A stretch of 64,000 nucleotides of DNA from Sphingomonas hankookensis (lineage in GTDB: Bacteria; Pseudomonadota; Alphaproteobacteria; Sphingomonadales; Sphingomonadaceae), in contig NZ_CP117025.1 of assembly GCF_028551275.1 (NCBI RefSeq), positions 2,103,501-2,167,500 on the forward strand, in the 5' to 3' direction. Below are positions 47,132-55,382 of this stretch, one piece after another. The notes under the pieces were generated by a model, which did not search any database, had not been told where the DNA came from, and was given only the letters and a program-made list of their open reading frames with translations. The stretch's first letter is position 1; each line of letters begins with the position of its first letter. A program made the translations under genes and the position numbers.

Positions 47132-48409
47132 TCAGCGTGCGGGCGCCAGAACGTCCTGCCCGACATAGCGGCGCAGCACGTCGGGCACGACGACCGATCC
47201 GTCGGCCTGCTGGTAGTTCTCCAGCACCGCGACCAGCGTCCGCCCGACCGCAAGGCCCGAACCGTTGAGGGTATGGACGAAGCGGGTCGCCTTCTCCCCC
47301 TCCGGGCGATAGCGTGCGTTCATGCGGCGCGCCTGGAAGTCGGTGCAGGTCGAGCAGCTCGAAATTTCGCGATAGCGCTGCTGGCCGGGCAGCCAGACTT
47401 CGAGGTCGTAGGTGCGTGCGGCCGAGAAGCCCATGTCGCCGGTGCACAGCTTCATGCGGCGGAACGGAAGGACGAGACGGTTGAGGATATCCTCGGCCGC
47501 CTGGGTCATGCGTTCATGTTCCGCGTCCGACTGCTCCGGCGTGGTGATCGATACCATTTCCGCCTTTTCGAACTGGTGCTGGCGGATGAAGCCGCGCGTG
47601 TCGCGTCCCGCGGCACCAGCTTCCGAACGGAAGCACATGGTCAGCGCGGTGAAGCGCAGCGGCAGCTCGCGCTCGGCGAGGATGTCGCCTGCGACGATAT
47701 TGGTCAGCGACACTTCGGCGGTCGGGATCAGCCAATGTTCTTCCGTCGTCCGGAACAGGTCCTCGGCGAATTTGGGCAGCTGTCCTGTGCCATAGAGCGC
47801 GTCGCTACGCACCAGCACCGGCGGCACGACCTCCTCATAGCCATGGATGCCGGTCAGCGTGTCGAGCATGAACTGGCCGAGCGCACGGTGCAGCTTGGCT
47901 GCCGCGCCGCGCACCAGCGTGAAGCGCGCGCCCGACAGCTTGACCCCGGTTTCGAAATCGAGGCCGATGGCCGGGCCGATCGCGTCATGCTCGGCAGGAT
48001 CGAAGCCGAAGGCAGTCGGATCGCCTACGGTCTTTTCGACGACGTTATCGTCCTCGTCCGCGCCCTGGGGCACATCGGCGAGCGGCAGGTTGGGGACGAT
48101 CGAGAGAACGCCGCGCAGTTCGCTGGCGAGCGACGCCTCCTCCAGCTCGGCCGCGAGCATCCGATCCTTCAGCGTGGCGACTTCGGCCATCAGCATTGCG
48201 GCAGTGTCCTCGTCCCGCTTCGCCTTGGCTGCCCCGATCGCCTTCGATGCTTCGTTGCGGCGCGCCTGAGCGGTCTGGATCTCGGTCTGAAGCGCGCGGC
48301 GGCGCTCGTCGAGCGCCACGATCTCGGCCGATCGCGGGTCGAGACCCCGGCGGGCAAGGGCGGCGTCGAAGGCGGCGGGATCGTCGCGGATCAGGCGGAT
48401 ATCGTGCAT
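47132..48409 (-). CDS. serS: Seryl-tRNA synthetase
   Basis: A 425-residue class II synthetase that charges tRNA-Ser. The N-terminal coiled-coil arm ([27 protein letters not shown]) and the class II motif 2 ([23 protein letters not shown]) and motif 3 ([14 protein letters not shown]) are clear. Start 48409 begins MHDIRLIR as in the family. Confidence 0.95.
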   Translation of the reverse strand: MHDIRLIRDDPAAFDAALARRGLDPRSAEIVALDERRRALQTEIQTAQARRNEASKAIGAAKAKRDEDTAAMLMAEVATLKDRMLAAELEEASLASELRGVLSIVPNLPLADVPQGADEDDNVVEKTVGDPTAFGFDPAEHDAIGPAIGLDFETGVKLSGARFTLVRGAAAKLHRALGQFMLDTLTGIHGYEEVVPPVLVRSDALYGTGQLPKFAEDLFRTTEEHWLIPTAEVSLTNIVAGDILAERELPLRFTALTMCFRSEAGAAGRDTRGFIRQHQFEKAEMVSITTPEQSDAEHERMTQAAEDILNRLVLPFRRMKLCTGDMGFSAARTYDLEVWLPGQQRYREISSCSTCTDFQARRMNARYRPEGEKATRFVHTLNGSGLAVGRTLVAVLENYQQADGSVVVPDVLRRYVGQDVLAPAR

Positions 48410-48505
48410 GGCGGGGCTATGGCGAGGCCAGCCGAGCCATGCAAGCCGCAACCGCCCCGCCCATCGGCGCGTTCATTCGCCCGGACAGCCATAAGGAGAT
48501 GGACG

Positions 48506-48937
48506 ATGCGGATACCCCATGACGCCTGCATATTGGTCGCGGACGGGCGCAAGATGCTGTTCTTTCGCAACGAAGGCGATGCGGACATGCCGAACCTGAT
48601 CGTCGAGGATCAGAAGCTGCAGGCCAATCCCGCCGACCGCCACCAGAAGACCGATGCGGCGGGTCAGGCGTCGTCGACCACCGGCGGCACGATGGGGGAG
48701 GTCGATTTCCATCAGCAGGCCGAGGACCGGTTCGCGGCGGAAGCGGCCGAGCTGCTGCGCAAGCGTGCGCTGGCGAACGAGTTCGAATCGCTGATCATCG
48801 TCGCCCCGCCCAAGACGCTGGGCGAGATGCGCAAACATTATCACAAGGCGGTCAGCGACAAGCTGGCCGGCGAACTCGACAAGGACCTGACCGGCCATCC
48901 GGTCGACCAGATCGAGAAGCTGCTCGCCAACGCCTGA
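48506..48937 (+). CDS. Host-attachment family protein
   Basis: A 143-residue cytoplasmic protein of the 'host attachment' family first named in Agrobacterium. Conserved blocks: WxLVADG-like CILVADGRKMLFFRN at the start, DFHQQAEDRFAAEAAELL in the middle, and LIIVAPPKTLGEMRKHY near the end. The fold resembles eRF1-type domains; actual role is unclear. AAGGAG lies upstream of the ATG. Divergent from serS. Confidence 0.82.
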   Translation: MRIPHDACILVADGRKMLFFRNEGDADMPNLIVEDQKLQANPADRHQKTDAAGQASSTTGGTMGEVDFHQQAEDRFAAEAAELLRKRALANEFESLIIVAPPKTLGEMRKHYHKAVSDKLAGELDKDLTGHPVDQIEKLLANA

Positions 48938-48956
48938 TGCCGAAAGGCCGGAACGG

Positions 48957-48993
48957 AAAACGGGCCGCGCGGGGGTTCCACGCGGCCCGTTTT
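48957..48993. terminator. Bidirectional terminator
   Basis: AAAACGGGCCGCG (48957-48969) and CGCGGCCCGTTTT (48981-48993) form a perfect 13-bp stem with T tracts on both strands. It separates the convergent host-attachment and PEP-CTERM-like genes. Confidence 0.88.
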
Positions 48994-49012
48994 GTCGTGC
49001 AATCGACCGGGA

Positions 49013-49921
49013 TCAGGCGGCGTCGCTGGCCACCTTGCGCGCGAACCGCTTGCGCAGGACCAGCGCCGCGGCGGCGCCACCGAATAGCAGCAGCATCGGC
49101 GGGGCCGGCACCGGCGTCGGGGGCTTGTCCGGCGGCGGGGGCGGCGGATAGCCGTTGGAGGACGACGAGGTGGACGAGCTGGTCGCCGAGGATGTCGAGG
49201 CGGACGATGCCGACGACGTGCTGGTGGATACGTTGCCGCTCGACGAGGTGGAGGTCGACGTCGAGACGTTGCCGCTCGAGGAGGTCGAGGTCGACACGTT
49301 CCCGCTCGACGAGGTGGACGTCGACACATTGCCGCTCGACGACGACGAGACATTGCCGCTGGACGAGCTGGACACGTTTCCGCTGCTGCCGCCCGACGCG
49401 GACGACGTGCTGCTGGTGCTCGACACGCCGCCGGTGCTGGTCGATGACCCACCGGCCGAGGTCGAGGTGGAGCCGCTCGTGCTGGAGGTCGACGATACGA
49501 CGATCCCGCTCGACCCGCCCGAACCGCCGCCGCCGAAGAAGCCGCCCGCGAAGAAGCCGCCGCCGATCCCGCCGCCGCCGGTGCCGCCGACCAGTACCGG
49601 GCCGGGGGCGAAGCCGCCGCCCTGCATGACCGGCATGTCGGGGCTGGCAAAGGCGGGGGGCAGCGGCACGGGATCGGCTTGGCTGGCGACGGTCACGACG
49701 GTCGGTGCGCACACGGTCTTGGTCCGGGTGACGATGCGCTTCACGACTCGCTTGGGGGCCGGGCGCGCCGCGACTCGCTTCGTGATGACGCGTTTGGTGA
49801 TGGCGCGCTTCGTGATCTCACGATGTTGCGACGATTCGGCGACGTGCACCGCGCCGCCGCCGATGACGGCACCGCCACAGGCACATGCGCATAATTTCGC
49901 CAATGCCATCTTTACCGACAT
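49013..49921 (-). CDS. Ser/Thr-rich surface protein with PEP-CTERM-like tail (candidate XrtA substrate)
   Basis: A 302-residue protein with an N-terminal hydrophobic signal (about 5-28) and three near-identical basic ITKR repeats (36-49). A glycine stretch (100-137) leads to a Ser/Thr low-complexity region (138-256) with six GNV units in an SSGNVS context. The C-terminus is VPAPP (271-275), a hydrophobic helix MLLLFGGAAAALVL, then RKRF (290-293): the layout of a PEP-CTERM sorting signal with VPAP in place of VPEP. The Ser/Thr region would be a good O-glycosylation target. The exosortase encoded at 24771-26291 is the likely processing enzyme (inference). No other PEP-CTERM-type protein was seen in the window. 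Confidence 0.75.
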   Translation of the reverse strand: MSVKMALAKLCACACGGAVIGGGAVHVAESSQHREITKRAITKRVITKRVAARPAPKRVVKRIVTRTKTVCAPTVVTVASQADPVPLPPAFASPDMPVMQGGGFAPGPVLVGGTGGGGIGGGFFAGGFFGGGGSGGSSGIVVSSTSSTSGSTSTSAGGSSTSTGGVSSTSSTSSASGGSSGNVSSSSSGNVSSSSSGNVSTSTSSSGNVSTSTSSSGNVSTSTSTSSSGNVSTSTSSASSASTSSATSSSTSSSSNGYPPPPPPDKPPTPVPAPPMLLLFGGAAAALVLRKRFARKVASDAA

Positions 49922-50269
49922 GCAGCACCACTCTTCCCAAAGAACCCCGACTACGTGCCCGAGAGCATCGCGCGGGTCCGTCCTGCATCACCAAGGCGAA
50001 AGAAACCGTAAAGTTCAAGCCAATGTGACCTATTCCCGCGGTCATATTTCTGAAATGCGCGCTACGCCAGCACTTCGCTACGGTTAACGTACCGTAAAGG
50101 GACGACGAGTCACACCGGTACGATACGGACCCGTCGGCGATGCGACGGGAACAATGTCCCATGTTCCGCAACGCTTGTGGAGCCGCCCCCCGCTCGATAT
50201 AGGCGCGCGGGACAAGAGAGGGCGACCCCGCGGGCTTCGTAGAGGGACGCCCCTGGGTGGAGAATGGGG
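49922..50269. other. Gene-free spacer upstream of PEP-CTERM-like gene and dksA
   Basis: About 350 bases without a credible gene; small ORFs here overlap and lack ribosome sites. ACCGTAAAG occurs twice (50005-50013 and 50091-50099), the second within the imperfect palindrome ACGGTTAACGTACCGT (50080-50095). An 11-mer there (minus strand TTACGGTACGT, 50087-50097) recurs exactly at 52830-52840 upstream of the nitronate monooxygenase gene. Confidence 0.6.
50175..50203 (+). promoter_or_regulatory. Candidate sigma70 promoter of dksA
   Basis: TTGTGG (50175-50180) and TATAGG (50198-50203) are separated by 17 bases, matching the layout seen before tRNA-Met. The predicted 5' leader is about 60 bases. 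Confidence 0.4.
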
Positions 50270-50737
50270 ATGGCCACGGTTTTGAGCGACACGAAACAAC
50301 CTCTCGACATGCCACCGCCGCCGGCGAACGACGATGGCACCGGATATCGTCCCCATGCGGACGAACCGTTCATGAACCCCCGTCAGCAGGCCTATTTCCG
50401 GGCCAAACTGCTGGCATGGAAGGACGCAATCCACCGCGAGGCGCAGGACACGCTGGCGCATCTGCAGAACGAATCGCTGCGCGAGGCCGACCTGACCGAC
50501 CGCGCATCGAGCGAGACCGACTTTTCGATCGAACTGCGCACCCGTGATCGCCAGCGCAAGCTGATCGCCAAGATCGAGGCGGCGCTGCGCCGGATCGACG
50601 ATGGCGAATATGGCTATTGCGAAGTCACCGGGGAGCCGATCGCGCTGGGCCGGCTGGAAGCCCGCCCCATCGCGACGATGACGGTCGAGGCGCAGAGCCG
50701 CCACGAACGCCAGGAAAAGGTATCGCGCGAGGATTGA
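50270..50737 (+). CDS. dksA: RNA polymerase-binding transcription factor DksA
   Basis: A 155-residue DksA that binds the RNA polymerase secondary channel and works with ppGpp. The coiled-coil with conserved acidic tip region (EADLTDRASSETDFSIELRTRDR) precedes a C-terminal finger. In the finger only one Cys remains (YGYCEVTGEPIALGRLEARP), so a four-Cys zinc site is not formed. ATG 50270 is preferred over 50264 because GGAGA is correctly spaced only for the former. Confidence 0.9.
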   Translation: MATVLSDTKQPLDMPPPPANDDGTGYRPHADEPFMNPRQQAYFRAKLLAWKDAIHREAQDTLAHLQNESLREADLTDRASSETDFSIELRTRDRQRKLIAKIEAALRRIDDGEYGYCEVTGEPIALGRLEARPIATMTVEAQSRHERQEKVSRED

Positions 50738-50749
50738 GCGCACGACAAG

Positions 50750-50774
50750 GCGCGGGGCCGGCAGGGCCCCGCGC
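50750..50774. terminator. GC hairpin between convergent dksA and DUF465 genes
   Basis: A 10-bp stem (GCGCGGGGCC and GGCCCCGCGC) with a 5-base loop lies 12 bases after the dksA stop. No T tract is seen. Confidence 0.5.
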
Positions 50775-50785
50775 AGGTCGTCGCG

Positions 50786-50941
50786 TTACAGCGCCGTCAT
50801 CTCCTGCTTCACCATCAGCTTGCGCTTCTTCAGCGAGGACAGCAGCGCCTGGTCGGGGGAAGGACGCTGCGTTTCGGCGGCGATCTGACGATCGAGCGTC
50901 GCATGTTTCGCTTCGAGGGCGGTGAGGTGGGCAGACTGCAT
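50786..50941 (-). CDS. DUF465 (YdcH-like) small protein, 51 residues
   Basis: A short helical protein: LTALEAKHATLDRQIAAE then LLSSLKKRKLMVKQEM, the DUF465 hairpin of two helices with the conserved KKRKL loop. A strong AGGAGG ribosome site precedes the ATG at 50941, which sets the start well inside the longer frame. Role unknown. Divergent from a second DUF465 gene across 152 bases. Confidence 0.8.
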   Translation of the reverse strand: MQSAHLTALEAKHATLDRQIAAETQRPSPDQALLSSLKKRKLMVKQEMTAL

Positions 50942-51093
50942 CGTTGCATCCTCCTGCTTGGCTGTTGGGGGAATGAATAGAACACAGCCGCCGACGATTG
51001 TCGCCATGCCGCGAGCGGCTTTTTCGACATGGCGTGCGAAAATGACCGACGGGCCGTTGCCAGCGGCCAAGCGCCAAGCGAGAGTGGACCGCG

Positions 51094-51291
51094 ATGGACG
51101 AATCGGACCTTGAACAGCGTCTGGGGCTGCTGCGGATCGAGCATCGCGACCTCGACGATGCGATCGCGGCGCTGGGCATGGCGGCGCAGGTCGACCAGTT
51201 GCAAATCGCCCGGCTGAAGCGGCGTAAGCTGCGCCTGCGCGACGAGATCGCGGCGATCGAGGACCAGCTGATCCCCGACATCATCGCCTGA
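51094..51291 (+). CDS. DUF465 (YdcH-like) small protein, 65 residues
   Basis: A second DUF465 member: EQRLGLLRIEHRDLDDAIAAL then LQIARLKRRKLRLRDEIAAIEDQ, with the KRRKL signature between two helices. Acidic N-terminus. Paralogous to the gene at 50786-50941 and probably a cytoplasmic helical-hairpin protein. Confidence 0.82.
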   Translation: MDESDLEQRLGLLRIEHRDLDDAIAALGMAAQVDQLQIARLKRRKLRLRDEIAAIEDQLIPDIIA

Positions 51292-51374
51292 ACCGCCCGG
51301 TTGGTTCGTTCAGGGACGGTCGCGCGTCATCGGGCGCTTGTCGTCCGGCGGCAGGGCGTGGCATCCAGCGGATC

Positions 51375-51833
51375 ATGGGACCAGCCGGACACGGGGCGGA
51401 CGTTCAACGCCGACTGATCGATTCGCTGTACGTCGAAGCCATGCTGCTGGCCGACGAGGCGCGATCCTATTTCAACGATGCCGGACAGGCGGAACGCGCG
51501 CTGCTCGACCCGATGGCGCGGGTGGTGCTGTCGTGCGAATCGCTCAAGATCACGACGCGGCTGATGCACGTCATCGCGTGGCTGCTGACCCAGCGCGCGA
51601 TCGATGCGGGCGAGATGGCGCCGGACCTGGCCGAGGATCCGCTGCGCGCGCTGGCCACGTCGCCGGTGACCGAGGACGAGGTGCTGGAGACGATGCCGGC
51701 GGGGACGCAGGTGCTGATCCGCGCCAGCCTCGACCTGTATCGCCGGGCGGAACGGATCGAGCGGTCGAAGACCAGCCCGCCGCCGGCCAGCCCGGCGCGG
51801 GCGATGTTCGAACGGCTGGCGATGCAGCTATAG
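51375..51833 (+). CDS. rcdA: Regulator of CtrA degradation RcdA (DUF1465)
   Basis: A 152-residue helical protein of the DUF1465 family, the RcdA family of alphaproteobacteria. In Caulobacter RcdA is an adaptor that links the ClpXP-CpdR hub to CtrA and other substrates. Conserved helices begin at LIDSLYVEAMLLADEARSYF and continue with SCESLKITTRLMHVIAWLL. The divergence of early residues makes the exact start uncertain. Its last six bases overlap the 3' end of the convergent nitronate monooxygenase gene. Confidence 0.82.
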   Translation: MGPAGHGADVQRRLIDSLYVEAMLLADEARSYFNDAGQAERALLDPMARVVLSCESLKITTRLMHVIAWLLTQRAIDAGEMAPDLAEDPLRALATSPVTEDEVLETMPAGTQVLIRASLDLYRRAERIERSKTSPPPASPARAMFERLAMQL

Positions 51834-52775
51834 CGCCAGCCGGGTGCGGGCGGCGCGATATTCCTCCGCCATGCGCGCGATACGGTCGGCGGCGGGCAGG
51901 ACGGCATCGACCGCACCGATGCCCTGGCCCGCGCCCCAGATGTCCTTCCAAGCCTTTGCGCCGGACCCGAAATTCATCTTCGAGGCGTCGCTGTCGGGCA
52001 GGGCGTCGGGATCGAGGCCGGCGGCGACGATCGAGGCGCGAAGATAATTGCCGTGCACCCCGGTGAAGAGGTTGCTGTAGACGATATCGTCCGCCCGGCC
52101 GTCGACCACCGCCTGCTTGTAGGCGGCGACGGCATTGGCTTCGGCGGTGGCGATGAAGGGGGAGCCGACATAGGCGAGGTCGGCGCCCGCCGCTTGGGCC
52201 GCGAGCACCGCGCCGCCATTGGCGATCGCGCCCGACAGCGCCAGCGGGCCGTCGAACCACTGGCGAACCTCCTGCGTGAAGGCGAAGGGGTTCAGGCGGC
52301 CGGCATGGCCGCCGGCGCCGGTGCAGACGAGGATCAGGCCATCGGCGCCCTTTTCCACCGCCTTGTGGGCGAAGCGGTCGTCGATGACGTCGTGCAGCGT
52401 GATCCCGCCCCAGCCCTGGACGGCGGTGTTCAGGTCCTCGCGCGCGCCGAGCGAGGTGATGACGATCGGCACCTTCCATTTGGCGCAGGTCGTCAGGTCC
52501 GCCTCCAGCCGGTCGTTGGAGCGGTGGACGATCTGGTTGACCGCGAAGGGCGCGGCGGGGCGGTCCGGGTTGGCGCGGTCGTGGGCGGCCAGTTCCTCTG
52601 TAATGCGGTGGAGCCATTCGTCGAGCTGCGCCTGCGGCCGGGCGTTCAGCGCCGGGAAGGAGCCGACGATCCCGGCCTTGCACTGGGCGATGACCAGATC
52701 GGGGCCGGAGATGATGAACAGCGGCGACCCGATGACCGGGATCGTCAGCCTGTCGAAGAGAGAAGGAAGCGCCAT
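51828..52775 (-). CDS. Nitronate monooxygenase-family flavoprotein
   Basis: A 315-residue FMN TIM-barrel enzyme of the NMO/2-nitropropane dioxygenase family. Typical blocks: GSPLFIISGPDLVIAQCKAGIVG at the N-terminus, CTGAGGHAG in the middle and GADLAYVGSPFIATAEA. It oxidises nitronates or related toxins. ATG 52775 is preferred to an in-frame start at 52793. Confidence 0.86.
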   Translation of the reverse strand: MALPSLFDRLTIPVIGSPLFIISGPDLVIAQCKAGIVGSFPALNARPQAQLDEWLHRITEELAAHDRANPDRPAAPFAVNQIVHRSNDRLEADLTTCAKWKVPIVITSLGAREDLNTAVQGWGGITLHDVIDDRFAHKAVEKGADGLILVCTGAGGHAGRLNPFAFTQEVRQWFDGPLALSGAIANGGAVLAAQAAGADLAYVGSPFIATAEANAVAAYKQAVVDGRADDIVYSNLFTGVHGNYLRASIVAAGLDPDALPDSDASKMNFGSGAKAWKDIWGAGQGIGAVDAVLPAADRIARMAEEYRAARTRLAL

Positions 52776-52995
52776 ATGAGTTTCATAGCGCAACCGTAAT
52801 CACTGTCCAGCGGCGAAAGTTGGCGAAGGTTACGGTACGTCGAAGTTTATAACGACCAGATTTCGTTGTTCTGCAATGACTTGCAGGGCAACTTCGGCGT
52901 GGAAGTCGACACTTGTGGTTCAATCGGTGCGTCGAGCGGTGCCGGGCAATGTCAAAGAGCCGGAACAGCATGCATGTTTCGGCCAAGTAGGAAAG
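52776..52995. other. Spacer between nitronate monooxygenase and mntH
   Basis: About 220 bases; no gene. It must hold the nitronate monooxygenase promoter. A TTACGGTACGT element lies at 52830-52840, shared with the dksA/PEP-CTERM spacer. Confidence 0.5.
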
Positions 52996-54324
52996 TCAGC
53001 CGGTCACGACCTGATAGAGCAGCACCAAGTTGAGCACGATCACCGCCGCGCAGATGACCCATGCGGCCAGCGCCAGTACCGGGCGGTTGGCGAAGTCGCC
53101 CATCTTGCCCCGGTCGCCGGTGAAGCGGACCAGCGGATAGACGGCGAAGGGCAGCTGGAGGCTCAGCACGACCTGGCTGGCGATCAGCAGCTGCGCCGTG
53201 CCGCTTTCGCCATAGAGGCTGGCGACGATGACGGCGGGGACGATCGCGATCAGCCGGGTGACGATCCGGCGGATCCACGCCGGCAGGCGGATGTTGAGGA
53301 ACCCTTCCATCACGATCTGTCCGGCGAGCGTCCCGGTGATGGTCGAGTTCTGGCCCGAGGCGAGCAGCGCGACCGCGAACAGGATGCTGGCGGCACCGGC
53401 ACCCAGCATCGGGGTCAGCAGCTGATAGGCGTCCTGGATTTCGGCGACGTCGGTGCGGCCCGCGGTGTGGAAGGTCGCAGCGGCGAGGATCAGGATCGAT
53501 CCGTTGATGAACAGCGCGAGCATCAGCGCGACCGAGCTGTCGATCGTCGCCAACTTCACCGCCTCACGCCGACCCTCCGGCGTCCGATCGAAGCTGCGCG
53601 TCTGCACGATCGAGGAGTGCAGATAGAGGTTGTGCGGCATCACGGTCGCGCCGAGAATGCCGATCGCGATGTAGAGCATCGCCGGATTGGTCACGATCTC
53701 GGTTCGCGGGATCAGCCCCTCGGCGATCGCGGCGAGCGAGGGTTGCGCGAGGAACAGTTCCACCGCGAAGCAGCCGGCGATGATGATGAGCAGCGCGACG
53801 ATGAACGCTTCCAGCTTGCGAAAGCCATATTGCTGGAGCAGCAGGATCAGCATCACGTCGACGGCGGTGATGCACACGCCCCAGACGAGCGGGATACCGA
53901 AGAGCAGTTGCAGCGCGATGGCGGTGCCGATGACCTCCGCAAGGTCGCAGGCGATGATCGCCAGCTCGCACAGCACCCACAGGACCCAGCGGATCGGCGA
54001 GGGATAATATTCGCGACACGCCTGGGCGAGGTCGAGGCCGGTGACGATGCCGAGCTTGGCCGACAGCGATTGCAGCACCATCGCCATGATGTTCGACAGC
54101 AGGATGACCGACAACAGCGTATAGCCGAACGCCGAACCGCCGGCGATGTCGGTCGCCCAGTTGCCCGGGTCCATATAGCCGACCGCGACGAGATAGCCGG
54201 GGCCGGCAAAGGCACCGAGCTTGCGCCAGAACTGCCCGGCGCCGGCTGGAACCGGCACGGTGCGAAACGAGCCGGGCAGGCTGGGGCGCCGCTCGGGAGC
54301 GTCTGCGCTGGTCGGAGGGGCCAT
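52996..54324 (-). CDS. mntH: Nramp-family Mn2+/Fe2+ transporter
   Basis: A 442-residue inner-membrane divalent-metal/proton symporter with about eleven helices. The metal-binding DPGN (in [10 protein letters not shown]) on helix 1 and MPHN ([12 protein letters not shown]) on helix 6 are intact. Last gene of a unit with two ferritin-like lipoproteins, only 24 bases after the second, which suggests linked metal handling. Confidence 0.92.
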   Translation of the reverse strand: MAPPTSADAPERRPSLPGSFRTVPVPAGAGQFWRKLGAFAGPGYLVAVGYMDPGNWATDIAGGSAFGYTLLSVILLSNIMAMVLQSLSAKLGIVTGLDLAQACREYYPSPIRWVLWVLCELAIIACDLAEVIGTAIALQLLFGIPLVWGVCITAVDVMLILLLQQYGFRKLEAFIVALLIIIAGCFAVELFLAQPSLAAIAEGLIPRTEIVTNPAMLYIAIGILGATVMPHNLYLHSSIVQTRSFDRTPEGRREAVKLATIDSSVALMLALFINGSILILAAATFHTAGRTDVAEIQDAYQLLTPMLGAGAASILFAVALLASGQNSTITGTLAGQIVMEGFLNIRLPAWIRRIVTRLIAIVPAVIVASLYGESGTAQLLIASQVVLSLQLPFAVYPLVRFTGDRGKMGDFANRPVLALAAWVICAAVIVLNLVLLYQVVTG

Positions 54325-54348
54325 GCGATACGCTCCCGAAATCAGACG

Positions 54349-55362
54349 TTAGACGGCGTTGCTGGTCTTCAGCGCGCCATTGACCCCCGCCGGGAAGAAG
54401 CCGCCGGCCGAGACCGAGGCGCGGGTCAGGTAATGGATGTTGAGCACCTGCGCCGGCAGGCGGCTGAAGGTCAGCGCGCTGCCGTCGGTCGGCACGATGT
54501 TCGACGCGTTGTTGACCGGCTTCACCCCCTGATCGGTGTCGTTGGCACCTTCGAGGTCGTCGCGGGCCTTCGACAGGGCTTCGGTCGCATCGAGGATCGC
54601 CGGGGTGGCGATGCCCTTGCGATACAGCGCAGCGCGGATCAGGCCGGCATGATAGGCCTTGGCCGAGACCATGCCCGCAATCGCGTCGATGAACGCCGCG
54701 CCGGTCACGCCGGCGGTGATGCCGCGATAGGCGGTGACGGCGACGTCGGCGAACACGAACGCGCCGAGCATGACCTGTTCGTCGGTGGCATAGACGTCAT
54801 AGGTCGCCGCCGTGCCGGTGATGAGCCCCGCCGTCCGGGCAAGGTTCGAGAAAGCGCTGGTCGCGGTGACGCCGAGGTCGATCGCCGGCTGGGCGATGAC
54901 CGGGGTCCCGATCGTGCGGCGCAGCAGCGCGACCTGTGCCCGGGTGTCGGCGGCGATTTCGCGCGCGAACTGGCCGAGGACGGGATCGGCGAACACGCGC
55001 TGGCGCCCGCCGCTGGCGGCCCCGGCGGTGCCGGCTCCGGTCAGCAGGTCGGCGGACAGGCCGGCGCCGGTCGTGACGACGCTGAAATACTGCGCCTCGA
55101 GATAGGCGAGGTTCAGCGCGAAGTTCAGCACATCGGCATCGGTCAGCGGCGTCGAGGACGGCGTCGGCGTGGGCGACGTCGTTGCAGTCGGCGTGGGGGT
55201 GGGCGTCGGGGCCGGGTTGCTGTTGTTCCCGCCACAGGCAGCGAGCAGCGACGCGCCGGCCATGACGGCCGACACGCTGCCCGCGCTGCGCAGGAAGTCG
55301 CGGCGATCGGCGCGGCGGCTATCGTTGGTGTCGAGCACCGACAGGATCGATTCGTTGGTCAT
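54349..55362 (-). CDS. Ferritin-like Tat lipoprotein, second copy (degenerate metal site)
   Basis: A 337-residue exported protein: twin-arginine motif RRDFLR (20-25), lipobox LAAC (Cys43), a Pro/Thr linker (50-72), then a four-helix ferritin-like domain. Compared with the neighbouring paralogue the metal ligands are gone: E86 to A, E140 to T, H143 to Q, E145 to A, E204 to A and E234 to K; only E89 and the last His remain. It is therefore unlikely to bind a di-iron centre, although the fold and C-terminal FFPAGVNGALK region are kept. Possibly a structural partner of the active copy. Confidence 0.82.
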   Translation of the reverse strand: MTNESILSVLDTNDSRRADRRDFLRSAGSVSAVMAGASLLAACGGNNSNPAPTPTPTPTATTSPTPTPSSTPLTDADVLNFALNLAYLEAQYFSVVTTGAGLSADLLTGAGTAGAASGGRQRVFADPVLGQFAREIAADTRAQVALLRRTIGTPVIAQPAIDLGVTATSAFSNLARTAGLITGTAATYDVYATDEQVMLGAFVFADVAVTAYRGITAGVTGAAFIDAIAGMVSAKAYHAGLIRAALYRKGIATPAILDATEALSKARDDLEGANDTDQGVKPVNNASNIVPTDGSALTFSRLPAQVLNIHYLTRASVSAGGFFPAGVNGALKTSNAV

Positions 55363-55382
55363 CTGGGTCGCTCCCGAAAGGC

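Noticed and set aside
49155..50087. A 310-residue plus-strand ORF opposite the PEP-CTERM-like gene
   Set aside because: It is the antisense of the repetitive Ser/Thr region, giving acidic Asp/Val/Leu repeats without ribosome site or recognisable fold; the minus-strand protein has signal, repeats and sorting tail.
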